Positions 1-9,628 of a stretch of 64,000 bases of DNA are shown here, piece by piece. Made by a program: the position numbers and the translations under genes. The stretch is from Duganella phyllosphaerae (GTDB lineage: Bacteria > Pseudomonadota > Gammaproteobacteria > Burkholderiales > Burkholderiaceae_D). The notes under the pieces are model-generated. The model searched no databases and had not been told where the DNA came from. It worked only from the letters and a program-made list of their open reading frames with translations. Location: the NCBI RefSeq assembly GCF_001758785.1, contig NZ_LROM01000152.1, positions 1-64,000 of the forward strand. The letters run 5' to 3'. How positions within the stretch are numbered: the first letter of the stretch is position 1; the number at the start of each line of letters is the position of its first letter.

Positions 1-1969
1 ATAACGTCGAGGCCGCCAGCGCCGCCGCGCCGCTGTGGGCGGTGCGCACCGCGTGGCCCATCAGGCGCAGGAGCTCCGCGCCGGCGTTGGCGGCATCGAC
101 GTTATCGTCCACCAGCAGCACCTGCAACGACGCTTGCGCCGAGGGCACGCCGGCCGGGACGGCAGGTTGCGGCGCCGCCGCCAGCGGCAGCACTACCTCG
201 AAACGGCTGCCCTCGCCCAGGCCGGCGCTGCTGGCCGTGACCTGGCCGCCGTGCAGTTCGACGATTTTACGCACGATCGCCAGACCGAGCCCGAGACCGC
301 CGGTGCGGCGCGCCAGCGATTGCGGCGCCTGCTGGAACGGCTCGAACACGCGAGTCAGCAGCTCGGTATTCATGCCGATACCGTCGTCGCTGACCACCAG
401 CCGCGCGTTGACCGCGTCGGCAGTCAGCGTGACCTGGGTGGCGGTGCTGCCGAAGCGGGCGGCGTTCGACAGCAGGTTGTTGAGCACCTGGGTCAGGCGG
501 CTGTCGTCGCCCTCCACCCACACCGCCTGCGGCAGGCTGCTCGATACCGGCTGGTCGGCCACCGCCGCCACCGCGTGGCGCACCACGTCGGCCAGGTTGA
601 GCGGATGCACGTCGATCTGCAACTTGCCGGAGATGATGCGCGAAACGTCGAGCAGGTCGTCCACCAGGCGCCGCAGGTGATTGACCTGGCGCCGCATCAC
701 ACCGCGCTCGCGGCGGCTGGCCTGGTCGTTGCGCAAGTCGAGCAGATCGAGCGAGGTGACGATGGGGCTGAGCGGATTGCGCAGCTCGTGGCCCAGCACG
801 GCCAGGAAATCGTCCTTGGCGCGGCCGGCCTGGCGCGCATCGGCCAGCGCCGCCTGGTGACTGGTGAGGGCCTGGTTGAGCGAATCGAGCAGCAGCTTGC
901 GTTCGTGCTCGCGGGTGTTGCGCTGGGAATCGGCCAGCGCCAGAGCTGCGCTGATCTGTTCGACCTCGGTAATCGACGAGGTCGAGTATGTAAGGGCGGC
1001 CCCCGACCCCAGCGCGGCGGCGTTTTGCTGCAGGGCACGGATGGTATCGACCAGCCGCGCCGACAGCAGCGACGCCAGCGCAATGGCCACCAGCAGCGAG
1101 ACGGCGATGCCGGCGCCGTACATGCCCAGCCCCTGCATGGACGCGGCAGTCAGTTGTTCGGCGGGCCGGCCCACGACCGCGAGCCAGTTAAAGTGCGACA
1201 AGGTGGTGTAGGCCGTGACCATGTCCTGGCCCTCGGTGGTGCGGGCCGTGCCCACCCCCTCGGCGCCGTTGGCGGCCATCAGCGTGAGCAGCGAGGCGCT
1301 CGGTGGCGCGCCCACGCTGCCGTCCTGGTTGCGCGAGCGCGCCACCACCGACTGGCTGCTGTCGCGGATCGCGGTGACCGCGCCGCCCAGCGCCTGCTGT
1401 CGATCGAGCAGGCGCACCATGCGGTCGGGGCGGATCACGGCGGTCAATATATACAGTTTGCCTGACACGGTGATCACCGGCACCCGCACCGGAAACGCCG
1501 GCTGGCCGCGCGGGCCCCGAACGATGCGCCCCACTACCGGCTGGCGCGTGGTGAGCGCTTCGCGCAGACTGACGGGATCGGCCAGCGGCGGCGGCCGGGC
1601 GCCGTACGGGTCCATGGTGCGCCACAAGACCTTGCCGGTATTGTCGTTGAGGATTACGCCCATCCACTCCGGCTGGGCCTTGACCAGCGTGCCGGCCACG
1701 CCGTGGAAGGCCTGCAAGTCGCCGTCCTGCAACTCCGGCGCCCGCCCCAGCCCGGTGAGGATGGCCACTGCACTGTCCAGCTCGGCGTCGGCCGCGCTCG
1801 ACAGCGCCCGCGCCAGGTCCAGCATCAGGCGCTTTTGCTCGCGCTGCTGGTACTCGCTGGCGTTGTGGATGCTCCAGGCGCCCAGCAGCGCCAGCGGCAG
1901 CAGCCCGATCGCGGTGAGCATGATCAGCAGGTGCCGCAGGGGCCAGGTACGCCGGGAGCGAGGAAGCAT
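1..1969 (-). CDS. Hybrid sensor histidine kinase (3' end outside window)
   Basis: Membrane sensor kinase that autophosphorylates on histidine and passes phosphate to an attached receiver. I translated it on the minus strand from ATG at 1969. It has a TM helix near residues 11-30, a large periplasmic sensor region, a second TM near residue 280, then a HisKA domain with H-box HELRNP (His394) and an HATPase domain with DDGIGM and GGLGLGLAIV motifs. A receiver begins with LLVDDNVDAAN close to the window edge, so the C-terminus is missing. It is divergent from the iron-signalling operon. The sensor looks Cache/CHASE-like, but the ligand is unknown. Large open frames on the plus strand over this region are shadows. 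Confidence 0.85.
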   Translation of the reverse strand, partial: MLPRSRRTWPLRHLLIMLTAIGLLPLALLGAWSIHNASEYQQREQKRLMLDLARALSSAADAELDSAVAILTGLGRAPELQDGDLQAFHGVAGTLVKAQPEWMGVILNDNTGKVLWRTMDPYGARPPPLADPVSLREALTTRQPVVGRIVRGPRGQPAFPVRVPVITVSGKLYILTAVIRPDRMVRLLDRQQALGGAVTAIRDSSQSVVARSRNQDGSVGAPPSASLLTLMAANGAEGVGTARTTEGQDMVTAYTTLSHFNWLAVVGRPAEQLTAASMQGLGMYGAGIAVSLLVAIALASLLSARLVDTIRALQQNAAALGSGAALTYSTSSITEVEQISAALALADSQRNTREHERKLLLDSLNQALTSHQAALADARQAGRAKDDFLAVLGHELRNPLSPIVTSLDLLDLRNDQASRRERGVMRRQVNHLRRLVDDLLDVSRIISGKLQIDVHPLNLADVVRHAVAAVADQPVSSSLPQAVWVEGDDSRLTQVLNNLLSNAARFGSTATQVTLTADAVNARLVVSDDGIGMNTELLTRVFEPFQQAPQSLARRTGGLGLGLAIVRKIVELHGGQVTASSAGLGEGSRFEVVLPLAAAPQPAVPAGVPSAQASLQVLLVDDNVDAANAGAELLRLMGHAVRTAHSGAAALAASTL

Positions 1970-2094
1970 GGAATGGTTCAGTACAGAGATCGAAAGTCGG
2001 TCCGGCAGTTTAACTTAAGATAACTGTTGTTGCACCCCCGCCTGCAAGCTAGAAGCGGCTGCCCAGTTGCACGTACACGGGTCAACCATCGTAA

Positions 2095-2109
2095 TGAGAG
2101 GTATTCTCA
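2095..2109. promoter_or_regulatory. Second, weaker Fur-like box
   Basis: TGAGAGGTATTCTCA reads as an imperfect 7-1-7 inverted repeat. It lies between the divergent histidine kinase and fecI-like genes, about 90 bp upstream of the better box at 2196-2210. It may extend a Fur-covered control region or serve an upstream promoter. Confidence 0.4.
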
Positions 2110-2190
2110 TGATCCGGTAAATGGCCCCTTGTGCCAAACACTGTCGCAAGCACCTTGCAATGCTTGTGGCGTTGCGCCGAATGAATTTAT

Positions 2191-2210
2191 AATAATGAGA
2201 ATTATTCTCA
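2191..2210. promoter_or_regulatory. Fur box upstream of the ECF sigma gene
   Basis: TGAGAATTATTCTCA (2196-2210) is a perfect 7-1-7 palindrome, and the surrounding 19-mer starting at 2191 matches the classical Fur consensus at 15 of 19 positions. It ends 16 bp before the fecI-like start, so iron-loaded Fur should repress the sigma factor operon. Confidence 0.8.
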
Positions 2211-2226
2211 ACTATGGTGACTTCGC

Positions 2227-2754
2227 ATGGCGGCATCTCCTCCCGGGCAGCCACAATTGCATACGCTGTACGCCGAGCACCACGAATGGTTGCAGGCCTG
2301 GCTGCGCAACAAGCTGGGGTGCCTGTTTACCGCGCAGGACCTGGCCCAGGACACGTTTTTGCGCCTGGTCGTGCGGCCGCGCGAGCTCGATGCCGGCCAA
2401 AACCCGCGTGCCTACCTCACCACCATCGCCAAAGGCCTGGTGGTGGATCACTGGCGCCGCGCCGAAATAGAGCGGGTGTGGGTGGCCGCCATGCTTGAGC
2501 GCCCGGAAACGATCCAGCCGTCGGCCGAGCACCAGGCCATCATCGTGGAAACCCTGGTCGAGGTCGATCGCATCCTGGCCACCTTGGCCGACAAGCCGCG
2601 CCAGGCCTTCCTGCTGGCGCAACTGCAAGAACTTACTTACGCGGAGATCGGCGAACGGCTAGGCGTGTCCGAGCGCATGGTCAAGAAGTACATGGCGCAG
2701 GCCATGCTGCACTGTTTGTCGGCCGGTGCAGCTTTCCGCGCCGCGCTGGCCTGA
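2227..2754 (+). CDS. fecI: FecI-like ECF sigma factor
   Basis: ECF sigma-70 factor of the iron-starvation (FecI/PvdS/FpvI) group that directs RNA polymerase to a TonB-receptor promoter. The 175-aa length is typical. Region 2 is seen around residues 35-90 (AQDLAQDTFLRLV, then AYLTTIAKGLVVDHWRR), and a region 4 helix-turn-helix near residues 130-160 (LTYAEIGERLGVSERMVKKYM). The start lies just downstream of a Fur box. The stop overlaps the fecR-like start in TGATG, implying translational coupling. The gene symbol follows the family; the actual iron ligand is unknown. Confidence 0.9.
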   Translation: MAASPPGQPQLHTLYAEHHEWLQAWLRNKLGCLFTAQDLAQDTFLRLVVRPRELDAGQNPRAYLTTIAKGLVVDHWRRAEIERVWVAAMLERPETIQPSAEHQAIIVETLVEVDRILATLADKPRQAFLLAQLQELTYAEIGERLGVSERMVKKYMAQAMLHCLSAGAAFRAALA

Positions 2755-3758
2755 TGTCGATGCAGCGCCGCCACGAGCACGAGCAGGAACTGGAGATTAG
2801 GTACGCCACCTTGGAACAGGCGGCCGAATGGTTCGCCATATTGCGCTCGAGCCGGGTAACAGACGACGAGCGGCAGCGCTGGCAGGACTGGCTGGCTGCC
2901 GATCCCGACCACCGCCAGGCCTGGGCGCGGGTGGAAGCGATCAGCGACGGCGTAGCCATCGTCCGCGTGATGCCGCAAGCGGCCGGCGCCGCCCTGCACG
3001 CGGCCAGCGAAGTGCGCCAGCGCCGAACGCTGCTCAAGACCATGGTGCTGGCTGCGGTGACGGTCGGCGTCGGCTGGCAGGTAGCGCGCCAGGAAAGCGT
3101 ACGTGACCTGGTGGCCGGCCTGGCTGCTGCACACCGCACCGGCACGGGCGAGACCCGCCAGGTGGAGCTGGCCGACGGCACCCGGCTCTGGCTCGATACC
3201 GGCACCGTGGTAGGCGTAAAGTACGACGCCGGCCAACGCTTGCTGGTGCTGCACCAGGGGGTGATCCTGGTGGACACCCATGCCGATATCGTGCACCCGG
3301 CGCGACCCTTCATCGTCAACAGCCGCCAGGGCGCCATGCGCGCGCTGGGCACGCGCTTCGTGGTGCGCCAGCTTGACGACGGCGAGACCGAGCTGGCCGT
3401 GAGCCAGGGCCGGGTGGAAATCACCGTGTTCGAGGGGCCGTCACGCGTGATCGCTGCCGGCGGACAAACCTGTTTTACCCGGCACGTCATTGCCGCTACC
3501 GAGGCCATTGAACCGGCGCGCGACGCCTGGACAGAGGGCATGCTGATCGCCCAGGACATGCCGCTGGTGCAGTTCCTGGCGCAGCTGTCGCGCTACCGCT
3601 CCGGCCACCTGGGCTGCGACCCGGCACTGGCCAAGCTGCGCGTGGTGGGCGCCTTCCCGCTCGGCGACACCGACCAGGCGCTGGCCATGCTGGAGGCAGC
3701 GTTGCCGGTACGGGTGACCTACACGCTGCCGTGGTGGGTGACGGTGAGCGCAAAATAG
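2754..3758 (+). CDS. fecR: FecR-like anti-sigma regulator
   Basis: Inner-membrane anti-sigma factor that relays receptor occupancy to the FecI-like sigma factor. The 334-aa protein has an N-terminal cytoplasmic DUF4880-type segment (EQAAEWFAILRS, then RQRWQDWLAADPDHRQAWARVE), a single membrane segment near residues 95-110 (LLKTMVLAAVTVGVGW) and a periplasmic FecR domain (RQVELADGTRLWLDTGT). Its start overlaps the sigma gene stop, so the pair is one operon. The C-terminal part should contact the STN domain of the receptor encoded next. Confidence 0.9.
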   Translation: MSMQRRHEHEQELEIRYATLEQAAEWFAILRSSRVTDDERQRWQDWLAADPDHRQAWARVEAISDGVAIVRVMPQAAGAALHAASEVRQRRTLLKTMVLAAVTVGVGWQVARQESVRDLVAGLAAAHRTGTGETRQVELADGTRLWLDTGTVVGVKYDAGQRLLVLHQGVILVDTHADIVHPARPFIVNSRQGAMRALGTRFVVRQLDDGETELAVSQGRVEITVFEGPSRVIAAGGQTCFTRHVIAATEAIEPARDAWTEGMLIAQDMPLVQFLAQLSRYRSGHLGCDPALAKLRVVGAFPLGDTDQALAMLEAALPVRVTYTLPWWVTVSAK

Positions 3759-3839
3759 TTTTATGAGAGCGGTTCCCTTTTTGTCGCGTGGTTCGGAAAG
3801 GTCTGTGAAGACAGACATACCCCTTTTCCGAAAGTGCTC

Positions 3840-6224
3840 ATGACCTATTTCGCTCTCCGCCCCCTGATGGGCCTGATGGCCGCCGTCACCGCCACCATTG
3901 CCTGCGCCGCCGACACCGTCCCGCGCACCTACAACATTCCCGCCGGCCCGCTTAACGCCGTGATCGCCCGCTACTCGGTGGAGTCCGGGGTGTACGTGGC
4001 GGCCGACGGAGCCCTCACCGGCGGCAAGACCAGCCCGGGCGTGCAAGCCACGCTGGCGCCGCACGAAGCCCTGGCCCGCCTGCTGGCCGGCAGCGGCCTC
4101 GAAGCGGTGCCGCAAGGCGCGGGCCGCTACATCCTGCGCCAGGGCGCTGCGCCGCAGGCCGTGCGCACCGGCGCGCCCGCCGTGGCTTTGCCGGCGGTGA
4201 CCGTCACCGGCGAGCGCGAGACGCCGCTGGGGCACGTCGATGGCTACGTGGCCCGCCGCAGCGCCACCGCCACCAAGACCGACAGCCGCCTGATCGACAA
4301 TCCGCAATCGGTGTCCGTGATCACCGCCGACGAACTGGCCGACCGCAAGGTGGAAACCCTGGACGAAGCACTGCGCTACACGGCCGGCGTCACGCCCAAT
4401 ATGAAGCCGTGGGCGGTCGATGAATTTTCGATGCTGCGCGGCTTCGAACTGGGCACGGCCGGCATCTTTCGCGACGGCCTGCTGACTTCCGGCCGCGCCT
4501 ACGCCGCCCCGATCGAACCATACGGCCTGGAACGCCTGGAAGTGCTGCGCGGCCCGGCCTCGGTGCTGTACGGCCAGTCGCCGCCGGGCGGCATGATCAA
4601 CGCTGTCTCCAAGCGGCCGTCGGCCAGCGCGATCCGCGAGATGGGCATCGAATACGGCACCTACGACCGCAAGCAGGTCAAGGCCGACCTGGGCGGCGTG
4701 ATCGACGCAGACGGTGCCTGGACCTGGCGCACCACCATCCTGGCGCGCGAATCGGGCACCCGGCTTGACCTCGACCGCGATGACCGCGTATTTTTCGCAC
4801 CCGCCATCACCTGGCAAGCGGGCGCCAACACCCGCCTGACCCTGCTGGGCCAGTACCAGAAGGACAACCAGGCGTACGCCTGGCCCAACCAGTTGCAAAA
4901 CCCGGGCCTGCGCGGCCAGCCGGCGCCCAGCCTGAACATGGGCGGACGCGACAACCGCTGGAAGCGCGAGAATGTCGCACTCGGCTACGAGTTCGAGCAC
5001 CGCTTCAACGACACCTGGAGCGTGCAGCAGAATGTCCGCTACACCAAGCTGGACCGCAACGAGACCAACGTCTTCCCGCGCGTACTGCAAGCCAATGGCA
5101 CCATGACGCGGCTGTTCTACCCGCGCAGCTCGCACTGGCGCGGCCTCCAGGCCGACACCCGCGCCCAGGCCGCGTTCCGCACCGGCGAGTTGGCGCACAA
5201 TGTGCTGGTCGGTGTCGATTACGCCAACAACAAGACGGTGGACCGCTTCCCGTACGCGATCTCGCCGATGCCGGCCCTGGACCTGACCAACCCGGTCTAC
5301 GGCGAGCGCCAGGCGCCGGTGGCGTCCACCAGCCCGCGCAACGAGCGCTATCCGCTCAGGCAACTGGGCCTGTACGTGCAGGACCAGGTGAAATGGGACC
5401 AGTGGGTGGTGACGGCGGGTCTGCGCCGCGACCGCGCCGACAATTCGAACACCCAGGAACTGCCGCTGGCCGGCACCTCGAAGCAAACCTACGACCAGTC
5501 GGCCAGCAAGACCACCGGCCGCGTGGGGGCGGTGTACCTGATGCCGTCGGGCTGGGCGCCGTATGTCAGCTGGTCGACCTCGTTTGCGCCGCAGATTGGC
5601 CGCGACATCAATAACAATATGCTCAAACCCTCGACCGGCCGCCAGCTGGAAGCCGGCGTGCGTTACCAGCCAGACCAGGGGAATGTCAGCTACACCGCGT
5701 CGGTGTTCAACCTGGTGCGCAAGAACGTGATCACCGCCGCTGCACAAGACCCGGACGCGCTGGTGCAAAGCGGCGCAGTGCGCTCGCGCGGGCTGGAACT
5801 GGAAGCGCGCGCCGACCTGGCGCGCAACCTGAGCGTGGTGGCGCAGTACACCTACCTCGACACCGAGATCACCGAGAGCAACAACGGTGATCGCCCCCTG
5901 CCGCAGCAAAGCGCGGTCAAGCATAGCGCGTCGGTGTGGACACGCTACCAGCACAAGCTGAACGACACGTGGCTGGCCAACGCCGGCCTGGGCCTGCGCT
6001 ATTACGGCAAGGCGCGCTCGTCGCTGGACTATGGCAACGTCAATCTGACCAATCCGTCGTTCGGCATGCTGGACCTGGCGTTCGGGCTCGAGCGACAGTC
6101 ATGGCGCTATTCGCTCAACTTCAACAATCTGCTCGACAAGCAGGTATTGCTCGATTGCGACGGCACCTTCTGCTACCGCAACGCCGAGCGCACCGTCAAC
6201 GTGAGCGCCAGCTACCGCTTCTGA
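3840..6224 (+). CDS. TonB-dependent siderophore receptor with STN signalling domain
   Basis: Outer-membrane TonB-dependent receptor and transducer, about 794 aa. It has a signal peptide ending near CAADT. An STN domain follows (YNIPAGPLNAVIARYS onward, roughly residues 25-80), then a TonB-box-like VTVTGER stretch, a plug with the siderophore-receptor signature (VEVLRGPASVLYGQSPPGGMI type) and a 22-strand barrel ending in a terminal phenylalanine (SASYRF). ATG at 3840 is preferred over GTG at 3834 because the GAAAG ribosome site (3830-3834) overlaps the GTG and sits 5 nt before the ATG. It forms a surface-signalling trio with the sigma and anti-sigma genes; the ferric ligand is not predictable. 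Confidence 0.9.
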   Translation: MTYFALRPLMGLMAAVTATIACAADTVPRTYNIPAGPLNAVIARYSVESGVYVAADGALTGGKTSPGVQATLAPHEALARLLAGSGLEAVPQGAGRYILRQGAAPQAVRTGAPAVALPAVTVTGERETPLGHVDGYVARRSATATKTDSRLIDNPQSVSVITADELADRKVETLDEALRYTAGVTPNMKPWAVDEFSMLRGFELGTAGIFRDGLLTSGRAYAAPIEPYGLERLEVLRGPASVLYGQSPPGGMINAVSKRPSASAIREMGIEYGTYDRKQVKADLGGVIDADGAWTWRTTILARESGTRLDLDRDDRVFFAPAITWQAGANTRLTLLGQYQKDNQAYAWPNQLQNPGLRGQPAPSLNMGGRDNRWKRENVALGYEFEHRFNDTWSVQQNVRYTKLDRNETNVFPRVLQANGTMTRLFYPRSSHWRGLQADTRAQAAFRTGELAHNVLVGVDYANNKTVDRFPYAISPMPALDLTNPVYGERQAPVASTSPRNERYPLRQLGLYVQDQVKWDQWVVTAGLRRDRADNSNTQELPLAGTSKQTYDQSASKTTGRVGAVYLMPSGWAPYVSWSTSFAPQIGRDINNNMLKPSTGRQLEAGVRYQPDQGNVSYTASVFNLVRKNVITAAAQDPDALVQSGAVRSRGLELEARADLARNLSVVAQYTYLDTEITESNNGDRPLPQQSAVKHSASVWTRYQHKLNDTWLANAGLGLRYYGKARSSLDYGNVNLTNPSFGMLDLAFGLERQSWRYSLNFNNLLDKQVLLDCDGTFCYRNAERTVNVSASYRF

Positions 6225-7705
6225 TGGAAACGAAGGCGCCCGGCCTGCGCCAGGCCATGGCCGGCTTGCACGCGTGGGCCGGCGTGCTGGCGGGCTGGCT
6301 GCTGTACGCAATCTTCGTCACCGGCGGCATCAGCTACTTCCGCGAGGAGCTCACGCAGTGGCTGCGCCCCGAACTGCCGGCGCGGCCGGCCGTGCTCGAC
6401 CAGGTGGCGGCGACGCAGCACGCGCTGGCCACGCTGGCGCGCGTTGCGGCCAGCGCCGACCGCTGGCAAATCGACCTGCCCGGGCCGCGCAACAACGTGA
6501 TCGAAGCGTCGTGGGAACGCGGCGATCACCGCGAACGCGCCCTGCTTTCCCCCGCCGACGGCGCCCAGTTGCACCCGCGCGCCACCCACGGCGGCGAATT
6601 CTTTTACTATTTTCACTTTCAGCTGCACTACCTGCCTGGCACGCTGGGGCGCTGGATCGTCGGGCTATGCGCAATGATGGCTCTGGTGGCGCTACTCAGC
6701 GGCGTGATCGTGCACCGGCGAATCTTCAGCGACTTTTTTACTTTCCGTCCCGGCAAGGGCCAGCGCTCGTGGCTGGACGCCCACAACGTCAGCTCGGTGC
6801 TGGGCTTGCCGTTTTACGTGATGATCGTATATACCGGGCTGGTCACGCTCATGCTGACCTATATGCCGTGGGGCGCGCTGGCGGCGTTCGGCCAGCAACA
6901 GGCACGGCCAGCGATGGCCCAGGCCCTGCAGGCGCGCTTCGAGACGCGGGCACGGCGCAACCTGGCAGCGCCGCCCGTCCCCATCGCGCCATTGATGGCG
7001 CAGGCCAGTTTGCGTTGGGGTTACGACAGCATAGGCCGCGTCATCGTGATGCATCCCGGCGATGCGGCGGCGCGGGTGGCAATCGTGCGCGGCGATGGCG
7101 GCAGGATCTCGGTCGCACCGGCGTATCTGCTCTTCCATGGCGTGACCGGCGCGCTGCTGGGGGAGCGCGCGCGCAGCGGACCGGCGCTGACCACCTGGGG
7201 TACGGCGTATGGCTTGCACTTGGGACGCTATGCCGATTCGGCGCTGCGATGGCTGTATTTCGGCAGCAGCCTGCTGGGCGCGGCCATGGTGGCGACCGGA
7301 CTGGTGCTGTGGACCGTCAAGCGCCGCAGCAAGCCCAGCGCTGCGCTGACGTGGCTGCGCTTTACCGAGGCCGGCAACGCCGCGTGCGTGGCGGGATTGC
7401 TGGCGGCGGTGCCCACCTTCCTGCTGTCGAACCGGCTGCTGCTGCCGGACCTGGGGGACCGTGCGCAGTGGGAGGTGCACAGCTTCTTCCTTTGCTGGGG
7501 CGCGGTAACGCTATTCGTCGGCTGGCGCGGGGGGCGAGAGTCGTGGCGCGGCTTGTGGCGGTTAGCGGCCATGCTTTGGATTGCGTTGCCGATGGCAGAT
7601 TACGTTCAACTTGGCCAGCCAGCACGTCCGCTGTTCATCGGCTTCGATAGTGCATTCGCCATGATGGGGCTGCTCTGCGCATATCTCGGCTTGCGAACCC
7701 GGTAG
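6224..7705 (+). CDS. PepSY-associated TM protein (ferric-siderophore processing type)
   Basis: 493-aa inner-membrane protein of the PepSY_TM family often paired with siderophore receptors, where members are thought to act in iron release or periplasmic reduction. N-terminal helix GLHAWAGVLAGWLLYAIFVTGG is typical (HxWxG with conserved His). Further TM segments lie near residues 145-170, 195-215, 340-365 and in the C-terminal third, and histidine-rich stretches could bind haem or metal. The true start is ATG 6224, which overlaps the receptor stop in TGATG; a longer open frame to 5936 runs inside the receptor gene. Function beyond family level is inferred. Confidence 0.8.
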   Translation: METKAPGLRQAMAGLHAWAGVLAGWLLYAIFVTGGISYFREELTQWLRPELPARPAVLDQVAATQHALATLARVAASADRWQIDLPGPRNNVIEASWERGDHRERALLSPADGAQLHPRATHGGEFFYYFHFQLHYLPGTLGRWIVGLCAMMALVALLSGVIVHRRIFSDFFTFRPGKGQRSWLDAHNVSSVLGLPFYVMIVYTGLVTLMLTYMPWGALAAFGQQQARPAMAQALQARFETRARRNLAAPPVPIAPLMAQASLRWGYDSIGRVIVMHPGDAAARVAIVRGDGGRISVAPAYLLFHGVTGALLGERARSGPALTTWGTAYGLHLGRYADSALRWLYFGSSLLGAAMVATGLVLWTVKRRSKPSAALTWLRFTEAGNAACVAGLLAAVPTFLLSNRLLLPDLGDRAQWEVHSFFLCWGAVTLFVGWRGGRESWRGLWRLAAMLWIALPMADYVQLGQPARPLFIGFDSAFAMMGLLCAYLGLRTR

Positions 7706-7731
7706 CTGGGAAGCGCGGCTGGCGGCGAGTG

Positions 7732-8139
7732 CTAGTGGCAAGCGGCGCCAAATACGCCGTGGCGTGGCGCGATGTTCATGACGTGGGCGGTCGGTTCGGC
7801 CGGCACTGCCCAGCCGCCCTCGCGCTCGAAGTCGTCGAGCGCGGCGTCGAGCGGTCCCGGTGGCGCGTCGCCGGCGTGCAGCCAGTGGTGCAGGATGCTG
7901 AAGTACATCTTGCCGATCAGGCCGTCGTCGTGCGCGGCCAGCGGGCCGACCATGCCAGCACCAGGCTGGAATGGCGCAAAGCGCAGCCGCACGGCGCCAT
8001 CGTCACTGGCGCCGTCATCGGCAGACAAGTGCACTTCGCCACCGTTGTCGATCCACAGTACGTGGGCGCCGGCACGGTCGTCGGCTGCTGCGATCAGGCG
8101 GCGCAGTTGGCCCATGGTGGTTGGGGTGGTCAGGTTCAT
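7732..8139 (-). CDS. Conserved hypothetical protein, 135 aa
   Basis: I do not recognise a family. The protein starts MNLTTPTTMGQLRRLIAAADDR and is acidic, with no signal peptide or TM segment. ATG at 8139 is chosen because AGGAG stands 7 nt upstream; an in-frame extension to 8244 lacks a ribosome site. It converges with the PepSY gene (27 bp between stops), so it is a separate transcription unit. The composition (WIDNGGEVHLSADDG, then FSILHHWLHAG) suggests a small cytoplasmic globular protein. Confidence 0.6.
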   Translation of the reverse strand: MNLTTPTTMGQLRRLIAAADDRAGAHVLWIDNGGEVHLSADDGASDDGAVRLRFAPFQPGAGMVGPLAAHDDGLIGKMYFSILHHWLHAGDAPPGPLDAALDDFEREGGWAVPAEPTAHVMNIAPRHGVFGAACH

Positions 8140-8284
8140 GTCGATACTCCTCGTAAATGATCTGTCACATGCAGGGAGATTGTGCTCCTGCCCGAGCCCG
8201 GTTTGCGTAGGACGGACGCGTAGTTGAAGGTAGGATTCGAACAACCCTGGTTGTCATCCACTACCAACAAAACAATTTAGATGC

Positions 8285-8303
8285 CCCTGAGACATTATCA
8301 GGG
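8285..8303. repeat. Inverted repeat in intergenic region
   Basis: CCCTGA - 7 nt - TCAGGG is a perfect 6-bp inverted repeat between two divergent genes (8140-8363). There is no T-run, so it is more likely an operator than a terminator. I see nothing else recognisable in that intergenic stretch. Confidence 0.3.
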
Positions 8304-8363
8304 TATCCTGAAAGCTGGCGCTGTCTGCTCTTTCCCTCCGATGACAGAATCTTCCCAACCTCG

Positions 8364-9622
8364 ATGACCTTGACACCATGCCCCAACGACCGTCCACGCC
8401 GCCGGCATGCCATGGGCTGGCTGTGCGCTGCGGTTCTCATGCTCTGCCCGCCTGCCCGCGCCGAGCAACTGGTGATCGACTACGTGATCTCCAACAGTGC
8501 GCAGCGCAGCAACTGGCTGGGCATCATCGACCAGTTTGCCGCCGCCAATCCCGATATCGAGGTGGTCAACAACGGCTTCCCGCAGGAGCAATACAAGCGC
8601 GACTTCACCACCCGCCTCAAGCAGGGCCGCGCCGATGTGGCGTTCTGGTACGCCGGTGAGCGCCTGCGTGATGCCGCCAGCCGCAAGCTGCTGGCGCCGC
8701 TCGACGCCGACATGCTGGCGCTGTTGAAAAGCAAAAAATTCTTGCCCGGCACCTTGGAGAGCACCCGCATCGACGGCCAGGTATACGGCTTTCCCTTGTA
8801 TTACTACGTGTGGGGCTTTGTCTATCGCAAGTCTCTGTTCCAGCAACTGGGCCTGCAAGCGCCGGGTACCTGGGATGAATTCCTGCAGGTCTGCGCGCGC
8901 CTGCAGGCGGCGGGCGTGACGCCGCTGGGCCTGGGCGCACGCAGCGGCTGGCCGGCCGCCGCCTGGTTCGACTACCTGAACCTGCGCACCAACAGTGTCG
9001 ACTTTCATCGCAAACTGCTGCGCGGCAACGTCGCGTTTACCGATGCGCGCGTGCGCCAGGTATTCGACACCTGGGGCAGCCTGCTGCGCAAAGGTTACTT
9101 TTTTGCGCCCACCATCGACCAGGAGCACGAGCGCGTGCTGCCCTACCTGTACCGCCACCGCGTAGGCATGATGCTCGCTGGCAGTTTCATCGCGGCCCGC
9201 TTCCCCGCCGCCATCGCGCCCGACATGGGCTTTTTTGCGTTCCCGGCCGTACGGCCCGGCCTGCCCATCTACCAGGAAGCGCCGCTCGACGTGCTGGTGT
9301 TGCCGGCGCGCGGCCCCCACCCCAAGGCCCGTCAACGCTTCCTGGCATTCCTGGCCGAAGGCGACGCGCTGCGCCGCATCGCCGAGGCCGACCAGACCCT
9401 GCCTCCGCAGGCGGGGGCCGTCTCGCCCGCCGTGCTGCTCGGTGAGCCCACGGCGGCCCGGCCTGGCGCGCTGCGGCGGGCCACACCTATTTCTTCGACC
9501 GCGACGCCAGGGCAGAACTGGTCGCGCCCACCTACGACAACCTGCGTCGCTTTCTCGAACCGCCCTACGATACCGACCAGGCGGTGCGGGCGATCGAGGC
9601 GGCGCGCAGCAAGCTGCGTTGA
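8364..9622 (+). pseudogene. ABC transporter substrate-binding protein, frameshifted near 3' end
   Basis: Periplasmic extracellular solute-binding protein of the sugar-binding (COG1653-like) type. A signal peptide is followed by mature sequence from about AEQLVIDYV; YGFPLYYYVWGFVYRKSLF is typical of the fold. The first frame is convincing to about 9440. The expected C-terminus (GHTYFFDRDA to EAARSKLR, stop 9620-9622) is in the -1 frame, so one base is missing between about 9444 (a TGA closes that frame upstream) and 9479. The unshifted frame runs to 9692 with an unlikely Arg/Ser/Pro-rich tail. It is a recent pseudogene or an assembly error in GC-rich sequence. No permease genes are adjacent. 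Confidence 0.75.
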
Positions 9623-9628
9623 GACAAA

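Noticed and set aside
35..1465. 476-aa plus-strand open frame
   Set aside because: Antisense shadow of the histidine kinase; His/Arg/Gln-rich composition, and the opposite strand has all kinase motifs.
3441..5954. 837-aa minus-strand open frame
   Set aside because: Shadow of the fecR-like and TonB-receptor genes; low-complexity His/Arg/Gly-rich product without family signal.
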